Assembly: GCF_000612805.1 (NCBI RefSeq)
Contig: NZ_HG964408.1
Span: 1-64,000 of the forward strand
Direction: 5' to 3'
DNA length: 64,000 nucleotides
DNA from: Bacillus ndiopicus
GTDB taxonomy: Bacteria > Bacillota > Bacilli > Bacillales_A > Planococcaceae
Below, piece by piece: positions 27,123-35,862 of the stretch (position 1 is its first letter; every line of letters begins with the position of its first letter). The notes beneath the pieces are model-generated. The model saw only the letters and a list, made by a program, of their open reading frames with translations, did no database searches and was not told the DNA's origin. Made by a program: the position numbers and the translations under genes.

Positions 27123-28106
27123 ATGAATCATTTAAAAGGAATCCATCACGTAACAGCTATTACAAGCAGTGCAGAAAAAAATTATGAGTTTTTCACTAAT
27201 GTATTGGGGATGCGTTTAGTAAAGAAAACAGTCAACCAAGATGATATCCAAACATACCATCTATTTTTTGCAGATGATAAAGGTTCTGCAGGAACAGATA
27301 TGACATTTTTTGATTTCCCAGGTATTCCACAGGGAGTACATGGTACAAACGAAATTTCAAAAACATCATTCCGTGTGCCAACAGATTCGGCCCTTGATTA
27401 TTGGGTAAAGCGCTTTGACCGTTTAGAAGTAAAGCATTCAGGTATTAAGGAGCAGTTTGGTAAAAAGACTTTATCTTTTGTCGATTTTGATGATCAACAT
27501 TATCAACTAATTTCCGATGAAAATAATAGTGGTGTTGCTTCAGGTACACCATGGGAAAAAGGTCCAATTCCATTAGAATACGCGATTACAGGATTAGGAC
27601 CAGTATTTGTTCGCATTAGTGATTTTGCTTTCTTTAAGCAAATGCTAGAAAAAGTGATGCTATTTACTGAAATTGCACAGGAGGATTCATTCCACTTATT
27701 CGAAGTAGGTGAGGGTGGTAACGGAGCTCAAATTATCGTTGAGCATAATGCGGTGTTACCGAATGCACGTCAAGGCTTTGGAACAGTGCATCATGCAGCA
27801 TTCCGTGTCGAGGATCGCGCAATGTTAAACGAGTGGCAAAATCATTTTGAAAGCTTCGGTTTAAACACGTCAGGCTATGTTAACCGCCATTTCTTTGAGT
27901 CGTTGTACACACGTGTTGCACCACAAATTTTATTCGAGCTTGCAACAGACGGCCCAGGATTTATGGGTGATGAGCCATACGAAACATTAGGCGAGAAACT
28001 TTCTTTACCACCATTTTTAGAGCCAAAACGTGAGCAAATTGAGCGTTTAGTACGACCAATTGATACAGTACGTAGCACGAAAACTTTTGAAAAAGAATAC
28101 GAATAA
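27123..28106 (+). CDS. mhqO: Ring-cleaving dioxygenase, MhqO-like
   Basis: 327 aa with two VOC domains. The metal-binding pattern is GIHHVTAIT near the start, VHHAAFRV near residue 222 and LFELATDGPGF near 278, as in MhqO. It shares most landmarks with the divergent 314-aa gene (LRLVKKTVNQDD / LRRVKLTVNQDD; SLPPFLEPKR / DLPPFLEDKR), so the two arose by duplication. ATG with TTGGAGGAA. Driven by the MhqR-type promoter; mhqN follows. Confidence 0.88.
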   Translation: MNHLKGIHHVTAITSSAEKNYEFFTNVLGMRLVKKTVNQDDIQTYHLFFADDKGSAGTDMTFFDFPGIPQGVHGTNEISKTSFRVPTDSALDYWVKRFDRLEVKHSGIKEQFGKKTLSFVDFDDQHYQLISDENNSGVASGTPWEKGPIPLEYAITGLGPVFVRISDFAFFKQMLEKVMLFTEIAQEDSFHLFEVGEGGNGAQIIVEHNAVLPNARQGFGTVHHAAFRVEDRAMLNEWQNHFESFGLNTSGYVNRHFFESLYTRVAPQILFELATDGPGFMGDEPYETLGEKLSLPPFLEPKREQIERLVRPIDTVRSTKTFEKEYE

Positions 28107-28119
28107 GGGAGTTAGCAGC

Positions 28120-28737
28120 ATGGATTTTCGACAGCTAATTGAGCAGCGCCGCTCAGCTAATAATTTTGTACAAGGTGTGCCAATTACAGAGACTGATTTA
28201 AAAGCTATTTTCGATGATGTAAAATATGTCCCAACAGCATTTAATTTACAGCACCCACATTATTTCGCTGTTATTGACGAAGCAAAGAAAGAGCAAGTAC
28301 GTGAAGCAGCTTATGGTCAATATAAAGTGCATAGTGCATCAGCAGTAATTATCGTAACGGGAGATCGCTATGCCTATCAGCAGACAGAAGCTATAAATCA
28401 AGGTATGCGTGACTTAGGAATAATTAACGAGAGTGAGCTACAGGATCTTGTAAAAGAAAATACAAACTTTTACGAAGGTCGTGGAGAGCAGTTTATGAAG
28501 GAAGAGGCAATTCGAAACGCTTCATTATCTGCGATGATGTTTATGTTAGCCGCAAAAAATCGCGGTTGGGATACGTGTCCAATGATTGGCTTTGATCGGA
28601 ATAAGGTGCGTGAGCTACTACAAATCCCTCATAATCAAGAAATTGTATTAATGATTACGATTGGTAAAGAGAAAACAGAAAGCCGTCGTTTAAGAGGCTA
28701 CCGTAAACCAGTAAATGAATTCGTTCAATTTATTTAG
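28120..28737 (+). CDS. mhqN: Nitroreductase family protein, MhqN-like
   Basis: 205 aa from the ATG at 28120 (AAGGGAG upstream). The FMN-binding nitroreductase fold shows in DFRQLIEQRRSANNF, YVPTAFNLQHPHYFAVID (in part) and the late MIGFDRNKVRELLQIP / EIVLMITIGK. MhqN of B. subtilis is a putative NAD(P)H-dependent quinone or nitro reductase in the mhqNOP operon. The gene order here is mhqO-mhqN and no mhqP (DoxX) gene is present. A terminator follows 5 bp later. Confidence 0.85.
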   Translation: MDFRQLIEQRRSANNFVQGVPITETDLKAIFDDVKYVPTAFNLQHPHYFAVIDEAKKEQVREAAYGQYKVHSASAVIIVTGDRYAYQQTEAINQGMRDLGIINESELQDLVKENTNFYEGRGEQFMKEEAIRNASLSAMMFMLAAKNRGWDTCPMIGFDRNKVRELLQIPHNQEIVLMITIGKEKTESRRLRGYRKPVNEFVQFI

Positions 28738-28741
28738 TTAG

Positions 28742-28782
28742 AAAAAGCGATTTCGCATAACTTTGCGAAATCGCTTTTTTAT
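28742..28782 (+). terminator. Terminator after mhqN
   Basis: AAGCGATTTCGCA pairs with TGCGAAATCGCTT, followed by a T run that abuts the dispersed element. Confidence 0.9.
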
Positions 28783-29040
28783 CTTGATTCAGGGAAAACT
28801 CCTACCCCTACAGGTGGTGAGACGAATGCTCTATTTTGCTTTCTACGGTTCAGTGGGTGTCCATACACTCAATGAAATAGAGGAACTCAGTCTAAGAACG
28901 CCCCATCCTTGTGGCAACGACTGAGTGACCAACATCACGTTGCCACAAACGCCCCGGCGGATGTCACAGATTTTGAAGAGGAATTTCTCAAGCTAGCTTG
29001 AGAAAAATCTGGACGCAATTACGCCAAGGTGTAATTGGTG
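28782..29040 (+). repeat. Dispersed hairpin element, near-full copy
   Basis: Same left end (TCTTGATTCAG), first hairpin around CTACAGGTGG, second hairpin CAGTGGGTGT/ACACTCAATG and ACTCAGTC/GACTGAGT stem as the copy at 9452. The inner CCTGCA hairpin is replaced by a perfect palindrome TCTCAAGCTAGCTTGAGA inside AGATTTT/AAAATCT. The right end, CAATTACGCC-AA-GGTGTAATTG, is itself a hairpin. It fills the gap between mhqN and fabI and stops 3 bp short of the fabI stop codon. Confidence 0.8.
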
Positions 29041-29042
29041 AT

Positions 29043-29822
29043 TTAACCCATAATATTGTAACCAGAATCAATGTAAATCGTTTCGCCAGTTACCCCACGA
29101 GATAGTGTGCTTAGCATTACAATTGTCATGTCAGCTACTTCTTCTTGGTTTGTATTGCGTTTTAATGGTGCTTTTTCTTCAATTTGACGTAAAATTTGAT
29201 TGAAGCTTGGTACACCTTTTGCTGCAAGTGTGCGGATTGCACCAGCAGAAATTGCATTGACACGGATATTTTCTGCACCTAAGTCAGCTGCTAAATAACG
29301 CATAGCTGCTTCTAAAGCTGCCTTTGCGACACCCATTACATTGTAGCCATCTAATACGCGCTCTGCTCCTAAGTAGCTCATTGTAACAATTGAAGCGCCA
29401 TCTGCTAAATAAGGTTTGGCAGCTTTACTAACTGCTACTAATGAATAAGCACTTGTATCTTGTGCAAAAGCGTAGCCTTCACGTGATGTTTCATGGAAGC
29501 GATTTTTTAAATCTTCAGCATGTGCAAAGGCAACTGAATGAACGATACCGTGAACTTGGCCAAATTGTGCGCCGATTTGCTCAAAAGCTTGTGCAATGCT
29601 GTCATCGCTATTAACATCACACTCTATTACAGCAGTTTTATAGTCTGTGTAATCCGCTAACATTTTTTCAATTTTTCCTTTTGAGCGCTCTTTTCTATAT
29701 GTGAAAATAACGTTTGCGCCTACTTCAAATAATTTTTTGGCAATACCCCATGCAATACTACGTTCATTTGCAACACCCATAACAACAATGTTTTTATTTT
29801 TTAATTGTAAAATATCCATCAT
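29043..29822 (-). CDS. fabI: Enoyl-[acyl-carrier-protein] reductase FabI
   Basis: 259 aa, a short-chain dehydrogenase fold. The NADH-binding start is VVMGVANERSIAWGIA. The catalytic pair fits the FabI pattern Tyr-x6-Lys (Y160, K167), with the second conserved Tyr at Y150. It reduces trans-2-enoyl-ACP in the last step of each fatty-acid elongation cycle and is the usual triclosan target. Single gene. A promoter overlapped by a FapR operator lies upstream, so it responds to malonyl-CoA. ATG codons at 29822 and 29819. Confidence 0.95.
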   Translation of the reverse strand: MMDILQLKNKNIVVMGVANERSIAWGIAKKLFEVGANVIFTYRKERSKGKIEKMLADYTDYKTAVIECDVNSDDSIAQAFEQIGAQFGQVHGIVHSVAFAHAEDLKNRFHETSREGYAFAQDTSAYSLVAVSKAAKPYLADGASIVTMSYLGAERVLDGYNVMGVAKAALEAAMRYLAADLGAENIRVNAISAGAIRTLAAKGVPSFNQILRQIEEKAPLKRNTNQEEVADMTIVMLSTLSRGVTGETIYIDSGYNIMG

Positions 29823-29852
29823 TACACTCCTTTAGTACAATAATATCTGTTA

Positions 29853-29869
29853 TTAGTACCAACTACTAA
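29853..29869. promoter_or_regulatory. FapR operator upstream of fabI
   Basis: TTAGTACCAACTACTAA matches the FapR consensus (TTAGTACC-N-GGTACTAA type) in both half sites, with a weaker right arm. It lies between the promoter and the fabI start codon on the minus strand. FapR represses lipid synthesis genes until malonyl-CoA accumulates. Confidence 0.85.
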
Positions 29870-29874
29870 AAATA

Positions 29875-29903
29875 ACTATAACATGATAAAAAAAAGCACG
29901 CAA
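29875..29903 (-). promoter_or_regulatory. Putative fabI promoter
   Basis: Reading the minus strand: TTGCGT (29898-29903), 17 bp, TATAGT (29875-29880). The FapR operator starts a few bases downstream, over the expected transcription start. Confidence 0.6.
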
Positions 29904-29944
29904 TAGATTTTTCTATACTCGGTACTCTAGCCTTAATATCGTAA

Positions 29945-29999
29945 ACAAAAAAGCAGGGTATCTGGAATGTAGGAATTAACCAACATTTCAGATACCCTT
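29945..29999 (-). terminator. Terminator after ferredoxin gene (minus strand)
   Basis: AGGGTATCTGGAATGT (29956 on) pairs with ACATTTCAGATACCCT. The AAAAAAG on the left supplies the T run on the minus strand. Confidence 0.85.
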
Positions 30000-30005
30000 C
30001 ATAAT

Positions 30006-30284
<279 letters not shown>

Positions 30285-30474
30285 TCATAAGCTTCTTTCT
30301 TATTCTATAGTGGTTTACTATACTTTTCAACAGTCAATGCTCGTTTTTCATACAAATGTCTAATCCACCAGTTGAAGTATTGAGTTTAATAATTTATATT
30401 TAATATTATTTAGTATAGAAGGTTCATTTCATCTTGACTAAATGGGTGTTTGGGCATCTGCTGAATCAAGATAA

Positions 30475-30552
30475 AAGTCCCGGTGAATGTCACAGATTCC
30501 CCACGCGAGCTTGAAAAAAATCTGGTCTAAAGTTAGCCAGGGCATAATTAAT
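30475..30552 (+). repeat. Dispersed hairpin element, minimal copy
   Basis: CCCGGTGAATGTCACAGATT, GAGCTTGAAAAAAATCTGG and TTAGCCAGGGCATAATTAAT keep the outer stem and right end; the inner hairpins are gone. Upstream (30431-30472) ATCTTGA and TCAAGAT form a separate inverted repeat. It ends about 20 bp before the ribosome site of the MHYT kinase gene. Together with AT-rich DNA it fills the gap 30255-30584. Confidence 0.65.
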
Positions 30553-30584
30553 AGTAGATTATAATGACAAAAGGAGGATTTGGG

Positions 30585-32942
30585 ATGGAGCATATACATG
30601 GATCACATGATACGATACTAGTTATTTTTTCATATATTGTAGCGGTAGTAGCATCATATACTGTGCTTGATTTAGTAGGGAGAATTAGCAATTTAAAGGG
30701 GAAATCAAGGCTACTTTGGTTATTATTTGGAGCAGGGGCAATGGGAATGGGTATTTGGTCGATGCACTTTGTTGCTATGCTAGCATTTTCATTACCCGTA
30801 CCAGTTGCCTACAATATCGTTATTGTGATTGTTTCTGTTATAGCTGCAATTGTCGGTTCGTTCTTTGCATTGCATATAGTATGCCGCAACACTCGTTTAA
30901 GTTTATCGCGTTTATTGAGTGCAAGTGCTTTATTAGCTACAGGAATTGTGGCGATGCATTATATTGGTATGGCAGCAATGCAAATTGGTATTTCATACAA
31001 TAATAATTATGTATTATTATCGGTAGTTATTGCATTTCTAGCATCTTTTGCAGCGCTGTGGCTGGCATTCTTCTTTAAGAGTGGGGAAGGAAATATAAAA
31101 AAATACGCTAAGCTTGGTAGCGGATTAGTTATGGGCGCAGCTATTGCTGGTATGCACTATGTTGGGATGTATGCAGCACACTTTTACATAGATGAACGTA
31201 TGGCATCTGGTACGGGAGTCATTTTTAATCAACAGTTTTTAGGCTACTTTATTTCAGGTGGCACACTGTTTTCTTTAATTACATCTTTATTTGGGATTTA
31301 TTTATCTAATAAAATTTCCTTTAAAGATTCAGAAATTGCAGAGAAAACGAAAGAAATTTACAAAATGAATGAGGAACTAAAGGAGCTTAATAGCAATTTA
31401 GAATTGCTGGTGAAAGAACGTACAGCACAGCTTGAACAGGCTCATGACGAAGCCATTAAAGCAAATATGGTGAAAAGTAAGTTTTTGGCAAATATGAGCC
31501 ATGAATTGCGTACACCGCTGAATGCGATTATCGGTTATAGCGAAATGCTGGCTGAGGAAGCAGAGGAAATAGGTGAAACATTATTTGTTGATGATTTAAG
31601 TAAAATACGCAACGCAGGGAGGCACTTGCTATCATTAATAAATGATATATTAGATATATCCAAAATTGAAGCTGGTAAAATGGAAGTACATTATGAGAAA
31701 GTAGCTATTCAACAGCTTGTGCAAGATGTCATTGCAACAGTTAGACCGCTTGTTGACCAAAATAATAATGAATTAATAACGCGAATAGACGATGGAGAAA
31801 TGACAACAGATGTTACAAAGCTAAGACAAATTTTAATTAATTTGATTAGCAATGCTAGTAAATTCACGAAAGATGGCACAGTGACATTAACGGTTGCTGA
31901 GGAAGCGCGTAAAGCACAAACAGGCTTCAGCTTCCGTATTCAGGATACAGGAATTGGCATGACGGCAGAGCAGTTAGAAAAGCTATTCCAGCCATTTACA
32001 CAGGCCGATGCATCAACAACGAGAAAATACGGTGGGACAGGGCTCGGATTAGCGATTAGCCAAAGCTTTAGTGAGATACTGGGTGGTGAAATTAGCGTTG
32101 AAAGTGAACTAAATGTGGGAAGTACATTTACATGTTGGCTACCAATATCATCAGTCGAGGAGCTTGCTTTAGCTAATAAGGGAGAAGTACAAAAGCATGA
32201 AAAAAAGAGCAAGGTAAATATTTTACACATCGATGATGATCCGTTAAATCATCAGTTAATGAAGCATTATTTAGCGAAGGAAGATTGGACATTAGCCTAT
32301 GCTTCAAATGGTCAGGAAGGATTAGAAATGGCAAGGCAGCTACAGCCTGAAGTTATTTGCCTAGATATATTAATGCCAAGCATGGATGGTTGGAGTGTAC
32401 TAACTGCTTTGAAAAATGATGAGGAGCTACAGCATATACCTGTAATCATTTGGTCGATGGTAAAGGATGAGCCTTTAGGTTATTCGCTCGGTGCTTCAGA
32501 ATATTTAACGAAGCCAATTAATAAAGAATCCTTAGTAAGTACATTGGAGCGTTATGTTGCAGAAAAGCAACAATTACAAGTGCTTGTTGTAGAGGATGAT
32601 ATAACGACAAGCGAATTAATGACGAAATTATTAAATAAAGAAGGCTATGCTGTAACGCAAGCTCGCAATGGTCAACATGCAATTGATTGTGTTAAAAATG
32701 AAAAGCCACAATTAATATTACTAGATTTAATGATGCCTGAAATGGACGGATTCCAATTTATTAATGAATTGAGGGAAACTGCAGAATGGCGAGAAATTCC
32801 AGTTGTTGTCGTAACTGCTAAAACATTAACAGGAGAAGAGCATTCAAAGCTAAGTAGCTATGTTGAAAGCATCGTGCAAAAAGGGATGTTCAAACATAAA
32901 ATGCTATTAGAGAAAATCGAAGAAATTTTAATTAAAGAGTAA
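30585..32942 (+). CDS. Hybrid sensor histidine kinase with MHYT membrane sensor and two receivers
   Basis: 785 aa from the ATG at 30585 (AAAGGAGG upstream). Seven membrane segments carry three MHYT motifs at 60-63, 124-127 and 190-193, each with the conserved His; MHYT domains are proposed to bind a metal and sense O2, CO or NO. Coiled coil about 250-295. HisKA has H306 (ANMSHELRTP) and an ATPase domain with DTGIGM and GGTGLGLAI. Receiver 1 (about 545-660) and receiver 2 (about 668-785) have phospho-Asp in CLDILMPS and LLDLMMPE. It heads a three-gene signalling operon. Confidence 0.9.
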   Translation: MEHIHGSHDTILVIFSYIVAVVASYTVLDLVGRISNLKGKSRLLWLLFGAGAMGMGIWSMHFVAMLAFSLPVPVAYNIVIVIVSVIAAIVGSFFALHIVCRNTRLSLSRLLSASALLATGIVAMHYIGMAAMQIGISYNNNYVLLSVVIAFLASFAALWLAFFFKSGEGNIKKYAKLGSGLVMGAAIAGMHYVGMYAAHFYIDERMASGTGVIFNQQFLGYFISGGTLFSLITSLFGIYLSNKISFKDSEIAEKTKEIYKMNEELKELNSNLELLVKERTAQLEQAHDEAIKANMVKSKFLANMSHELRTPLNAIIGYSEMLAEEAEEIGETLFVDDLSKIRNAGRHLLSLINDILDISKIEAGKMEVHYEKVAIQQLVQDVIATVRPLVDQNNNELITRIDDGEMTTDVTKLRQILINLISNASKFTKDGTVTLTVAEEARKAQTGFSFRIQDTGIGMTAEQLEKLFQPFTQADASTTRKYGGTGLGLAISQSFSEILGGEISVESELNVGSTFTCWLPISSVEELALANKGEVQKHEKKSKVNILHIDDDPLNHQLMKHYLAKEDWTLAYASNGQEGLEMARQLQPEVICLDILMPSMDGWSVLTALKNDEELQHIPVIIWSMVKDEPLGYSLGASEYLTKPINKESLVSTLERYVAEKQQLQVLVVEDDITTSELMTKLLNKEGYAVTQARNGQHAIDCVKNEKPQLILLDLMMPEMDGFQFINELRETAEWREIPVVVVTAKTLTGEEHSKLSSYVESIVQKGMFKHKMLLEKIEEILIKE

Positions 32943-32957
32943 AAAGGATTTGATGAA

Positions 32958-33326
32958 ATGCAAACTATTTTGCTTGTAGAGGATAATGAAATGAATCGCG
33001 ATATGCTAGCGAGAAGATTGATTCGAAAAGGATTTTCTGTAGTGACGGCAGAGGATGGGCAACAAGGAATTGACTATGCAATAGAGCAGCAGCCAGCATT
33101 GATTTTAATGGATTTAAGCTTACCGGTGATTGATGGCTGGGAGGCAACGAGGAGATTAAAGGAAAATGCGGCGACGAGGCATATACCAATCATTGTTTTA
33201 ACAGCGCATGCAATGAAAGAGGACGAAGAAAAGGCCTATCAAGCAGGTTGTGATGATTATGATACAAAGCCCGTAATACTAGAGCGTTTACTTGAAAAAA
33301 TAACGAAAGCGTTAGCAAGTAGATGA
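32958..33326 (+). CDS. Stand-alone response regulator receiver
   Basis: 122 aa, receiver domain only: acidic pocket E8/D9, phospho-Asp D52 (ILMDLSLPVIDG), conserved Thr in VLTAHAM and Lys in DTKPV. Such DivK-like single receivers pass phosphate between a hybrid kinase and another protein. It starts 15 bp after the MHYT kinase and overlaps the HD-GYP gene by 4 bp, so the phosphate donor is probably the kinase upstream. Confidence 0.9.
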   Translation: MQTILLVEDNEMNRDMLARRLIRKGFSVVTAEDGQQGIDYAIEQQPALILMDLSLPVIDGWEATRRLKENAATRHIPIIVLTAHAMKEDEEKAYQAGCDDYDTKPVILERLLEKITKALASR

Positions 33327-34366
33327 ATGGAGCGGAAAGAATGGAAGAAATAAAACAAGCAAAAATTTTAATTGTTGATGATCAAGAATACAATGTTAGT
33401 TTGTTAGAGCGCATTTTACGTCGTGCAGGATTTGAGCATATCTATAGTACAATGGACCCTTTTCAAGCAGAGCCACTTTTTAATGATAAAGAGCCAGATA
33501 TTGTTTTACTCGATTTGCATATGCCAGGGATGGATGGTATACAAATTCTTCAACATATTCGTAGTAAAGATGCTGTTTTACCAGTGTTAATGTTAACAGC
33601 AGATCTCACACCTGAAGCTAAAAAACAGGCATTTCAAGAGGGGATTAGCGATTTTTTAACGAAGCCTATTGATCGAATTGAGCTTGTTTTACGTATGACG
33701 AACTTATTGCAAACGCGTGTGCTATATGGACAGTTGCGTGAGCAAAATCAATTATTAGAGGAAAAAGTGCAGCAAAGAACATGGGAATTGCAGCAGGCGA
33801 AATACGAGATTTTAAACTTATTAGCCAAAGCGTCGGAGTATCGGGATGACGAAACAGGTGAACACACACAGCGGGTAGGACATTTATCTGGCTTAATAGC
33901 AGAGCGTTTAAATTTATCGCAAGCTGAAGTCGAGCTTGTTCGTTTAGCTGCACCTTTACATGATATTGGAAAAATCGGTATTCCTGATCATATACTGTTA
34001 AAGCCAGGTCGCTTTGAAGTAGATGAATTTGAGCGAATGAAAACACATACGACAATCGGAGCAGATATTTTAGCGGATAGTGTATTTTCAACGTTAAAAA
34101 TGGCACGCAAAATCGCCATTGCACACCATGAAAGATGGGATGGGACAGGCTATCCAAACGGGATTGCAGGAGAGGATATTCCCATAGAGGCACGCATCGT
34201 TGCATTAGCAGATTTTTATGATGCACTTACGCATGAGCGCCCATATAAAAGAGCGTGGACACCAGAAGAGACGATTATTGAAATTAAAGCACAAAGAGGC
34301 AAGCATTTTGACCCTGCCGTTGTAGATGTGTTTATCGAGTTATTTAATGAGCAGTTAGTTGTATAG
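33323..34366 (+). CDS. Response regulator with HD-GYP domain (putative c-di-GMP phosphodiesterase)
   Basis: 347 aa from ATG at 33323 (ATG at 33341 is also possible). Receiver about 12-128 with D64 (LLDLHMPG); coiled-coil linker about 130-160; HD-GYP domain about 165-345 with HDIGKIGIP (HD at 213-214) and HHERWDGTGYP (268-278). The full metal-ligand set and the GYP loop suggest an active phosphodiesterase on cyclic di-GMP; other cyclic dinucleotides are possible. Third gene of the MHYT operon, the likely output of the pathway. Confidence 0.9.
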   Translation: MNGAERMEEIKQAKILIVDDQEYNVSLLERILRRAGFEHIYSTMDPFQAEPLFNDKEPDIVLLDLHMPGMDGIQILQHIRSKDAVLPVLMLTADLTPEAKKQAFQEGISDFLTKPIDRIELVLRMTNLLQTRVLYGQLREQNQLLEEKVQQRTWELQQAKYEILNLLAKASEYRDDETGEHTQRVGHLSGLIAERLNLSQAEVELVRLAAPLHDIGKIGIPDHILLKPGRFEVDEFERMKTHTTIGADILADSVFSTLKMARKIAIAHHERWDGTGYPNGIAGEDIPIEARIVALADFYDALTHERPYKRAWTPEETIIEIKAQRGKHFDPAVVDVFIELFNEQLVV

Positions 34367-34480
34367 CATGCATAAGGGCAAATTAATCGAATTAGTATAA
34401 GAATTTGTCAATTATTGCGTTGACGTATTTCCGTATATTTGATAGGCTAAGAACAGATTTAATACTAAAACTTTAATATT

Positions 34481-34514
34481 AGAGGTTCATAGCTAATACC
34501 CTCTATAAAAAACT
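34481..34514 (+). ncRNA. PreQ1-I riboswitch upstream of queF
   Basis: AGAGGTTCATAGCTAATACC then CTCTATAAAAAACTA follows the preQ1 class I consensus: P1 stem AGAGG/CCTCT, a loop with the conserved TAGC core, and an A-rich tail that forms the pseudoknot. A GCCTC/GAGGC stem with a T run (34591-34641) just before queF is the likely expression-platform terminator. Predicted to shut off queF when preQ1 is plentiful. Confidence 0.9.
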
Positions 34515-34590
34515 ATGGATATGTCACGTAAACCGTCCAATGACGGATACAATGTTTCGATTCATGTTGTCAAATATATAGAAAATAGCA

Positions 34591-34641
34591 GAGCCTCTTT
34601 TAAAAGTTTAGTCTTACTCAACTTTTCAAGGAGGCTTTTTT
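34591..34641 (+). terminator. Riboswitch-linked terminator before queF
   Basis: AGAGCCTC (34591-34598) pairs with GAGGCT (34632-34637), with an inner AAAAGTT/AACTTTT pairing, followed by six T. It lies directly before the queF ATG and overlaps its AGGAGG, so it may act on translation as well as on transcription. Confidence 0.7.
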
Positions 34642-35142
34642 ATGTCTAGTCGTACAGAGCAAGAAGGTTTAGGAGATTTAACATTGTTAGGTAATCAACA
34701 GGTCAAATATCCGACACAATATTCACCAGAAGTGTTGGAAGCTGTAGATAGCTTACATACAGAACGAGATTATTTTGTGAAATTCAATTGTCCAGAGTTT
34801 ACAAGCTTATGTCCTATTACACAACAACCTGATTTTGCGACCATCTACATTTCGTATATTCCAGATAAAAAATTGGTGGAAAGCAAGTCATTGAAACTTT
34901 ATTTATTTAGCTTCCGTAACCATGGAGATTTTCATGAGGATTGTGTCAATATCATTATGAATGACTTAATCAAATTATTGGACCCGCGTTATATTGAAGT
35001 GTGGGGGAAATTTACGCCACGTGGAGGCATCTCCATTGATCCGTGGTGTAATTACGGAAGACCAGAGACAAAGTATGAAAAAATAGCGGACTATCGTTTA
35101 ATGAACCACGATTTATACCCAGAAAAAATTGATAATCGTTAA
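34642..35142 (+). CDS. queF: NADPH-dependent 7-cyano-7-deazaguanine reductase QueF
   Basis: 166 aa, the short (type I) QueF. Catalytic Cys C57 in [13 protein letters not shown] with D64, and the QueF signature [12 protein letters not shown] beginning at residue 80. It reduces preQ0 to preQ1, the base inserted into tRNA on the way to queuosine. ATG preceded by AAGGAGG. First gene of the riboswitch-controlled operon queF-queC-transporter. Confidence 0.95.
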   Translation: MSSRTEQEGLGDLTLLGNQQVKYPTQYSPEVLEAVDSLHTERDYFVKFNCPEFTSLCPITQQPDFATIYISYIPDKKLVESKSLKLYLFSFRNHGDFHEDCVNIIMNDLIKLLDPRYIEVWGKFTPRGGISIDPWCNYGRPETKYEKIADYRLMNHDLYPEKIDNR

Positions 35143-35147
35143 AAGAA

Positions 35148-35180
35148 AGAGGTTTTTAGCAACCCTCTAAAAAAAACTAA
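35148..35180 (+). ncRNA. Second preQ1-I riboswitch, between queF and queC
   Basis: AGAGG (35148-35152), TTTTTAGCAA, CCCTCT (35163-35168) and the A-rich tail AAAAAAAACTAA (35169-35180) match the preQ1-I layout: P1 stem, TAGC-containing loop, pseudoknot tail. It starts 6 bp after the queF stop and ends just before the AAGAGG ribosome site of queC, with no T run, so it would act on translation of queC. Confidence 0.85.
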
Positions 35181-35196
35181 GAAAAGAGGCTTCTTG

Positions 35197-35862
35197 ATGA
35201 AAAAGGAAAAAGCCATCATTGTATTTAGTGGTGGACAGGATAGTACAACTTGTTTATTTTGGGCATTAAAGCGTTTTGAAGAAGTGGAAGCAGTGACATT
35301 TGATTATGGTCAAAAACACCTATTAGAAATTGAATGTGCTAAAAATATCGCTCAACAGCTTGGAGTAAAGCATCATATTTTAAATATGTCATTGTTAAAC
35401 CAGCTTGCTGTAAGTGCATTGACACGTCAAGAGGTAAGCATTGTGGAAGGAAAAGATGGTGGGCTACCATCAACATTTGTGCCAGGGCGCAATTTGTTAT
35501 TTTTATCATTTGCTGGTGTATTGGCAAGCCAAGTTGGCGCAAAGCATATTGTGACAGGTGTTTGTGAAACAGATTTTAGCGGTTACCCTGACTGTCGCGA
35601 CATTTTTGTCAAATCGTTAAATGTAACGCTTAATCTAGCGATGGATGACACGTTTGTTGTGCATACTCCATTGATGTGGCTGGATAAAGCGCAAGCTTGG
35701 CAAATGGCAGATCAGCTTGGGGCATTTGAGTTTGTGCGAGAAAAAACGCTTACTTGCTATAACGGTATCATTGCAGATGGATGTGGGGAATGCCCAGCAT
35801 GTAAGCTTCGTCAAAATGGGCTTCAAAAATATTTAAAGGAAAGAGAGGGACAAACAGTATGA
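35197..35862 (+). CDS. queC: 7-cyano-7-deazaguanine synthase QueC
   Basis: 221 aa from ATG at 35197 (a TTG precedes it in frame). The PP-loop ATP-pyrophosphatase motif SGGQDST lies at residues 11-17. C-terminal zinc cysteines are in [12 protein letters not shown] plus the upstream Cys of TLTCYNG. It converts 7-carboxy-7-deazaguanine to preQ0 using ATP and ammonia. The next gene starts inside its stop codon (ATGA). queD and queE are not in the window. Confidence 0.95.
   Translation: MKKEKAIIVFSGGQDSTTCLFWALKRFEEVEAVTFDYGQKHLLEIECAKNIAQQLGVKHHILNMSLLNQLAVSALTRQEVSIVEGKDGGLPSTFVPGRNLLFLSFAGVLASQVGAKHIVTGVCETDFSGYPDCRDIFVKSLNVTLNLAMDDTFVVHTPLMWLDKAQAWQMADQLGAFEFVREKTLTCYNGIIADGCGECPACKLRQNGLQKYLKEREGQTV

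Noticed and set aside
33666..34226. 186-codon frame antisense to the HD-GYP gene
   Set aside because: Shadow of a gene with strong catalytic motifs on the plus strand.
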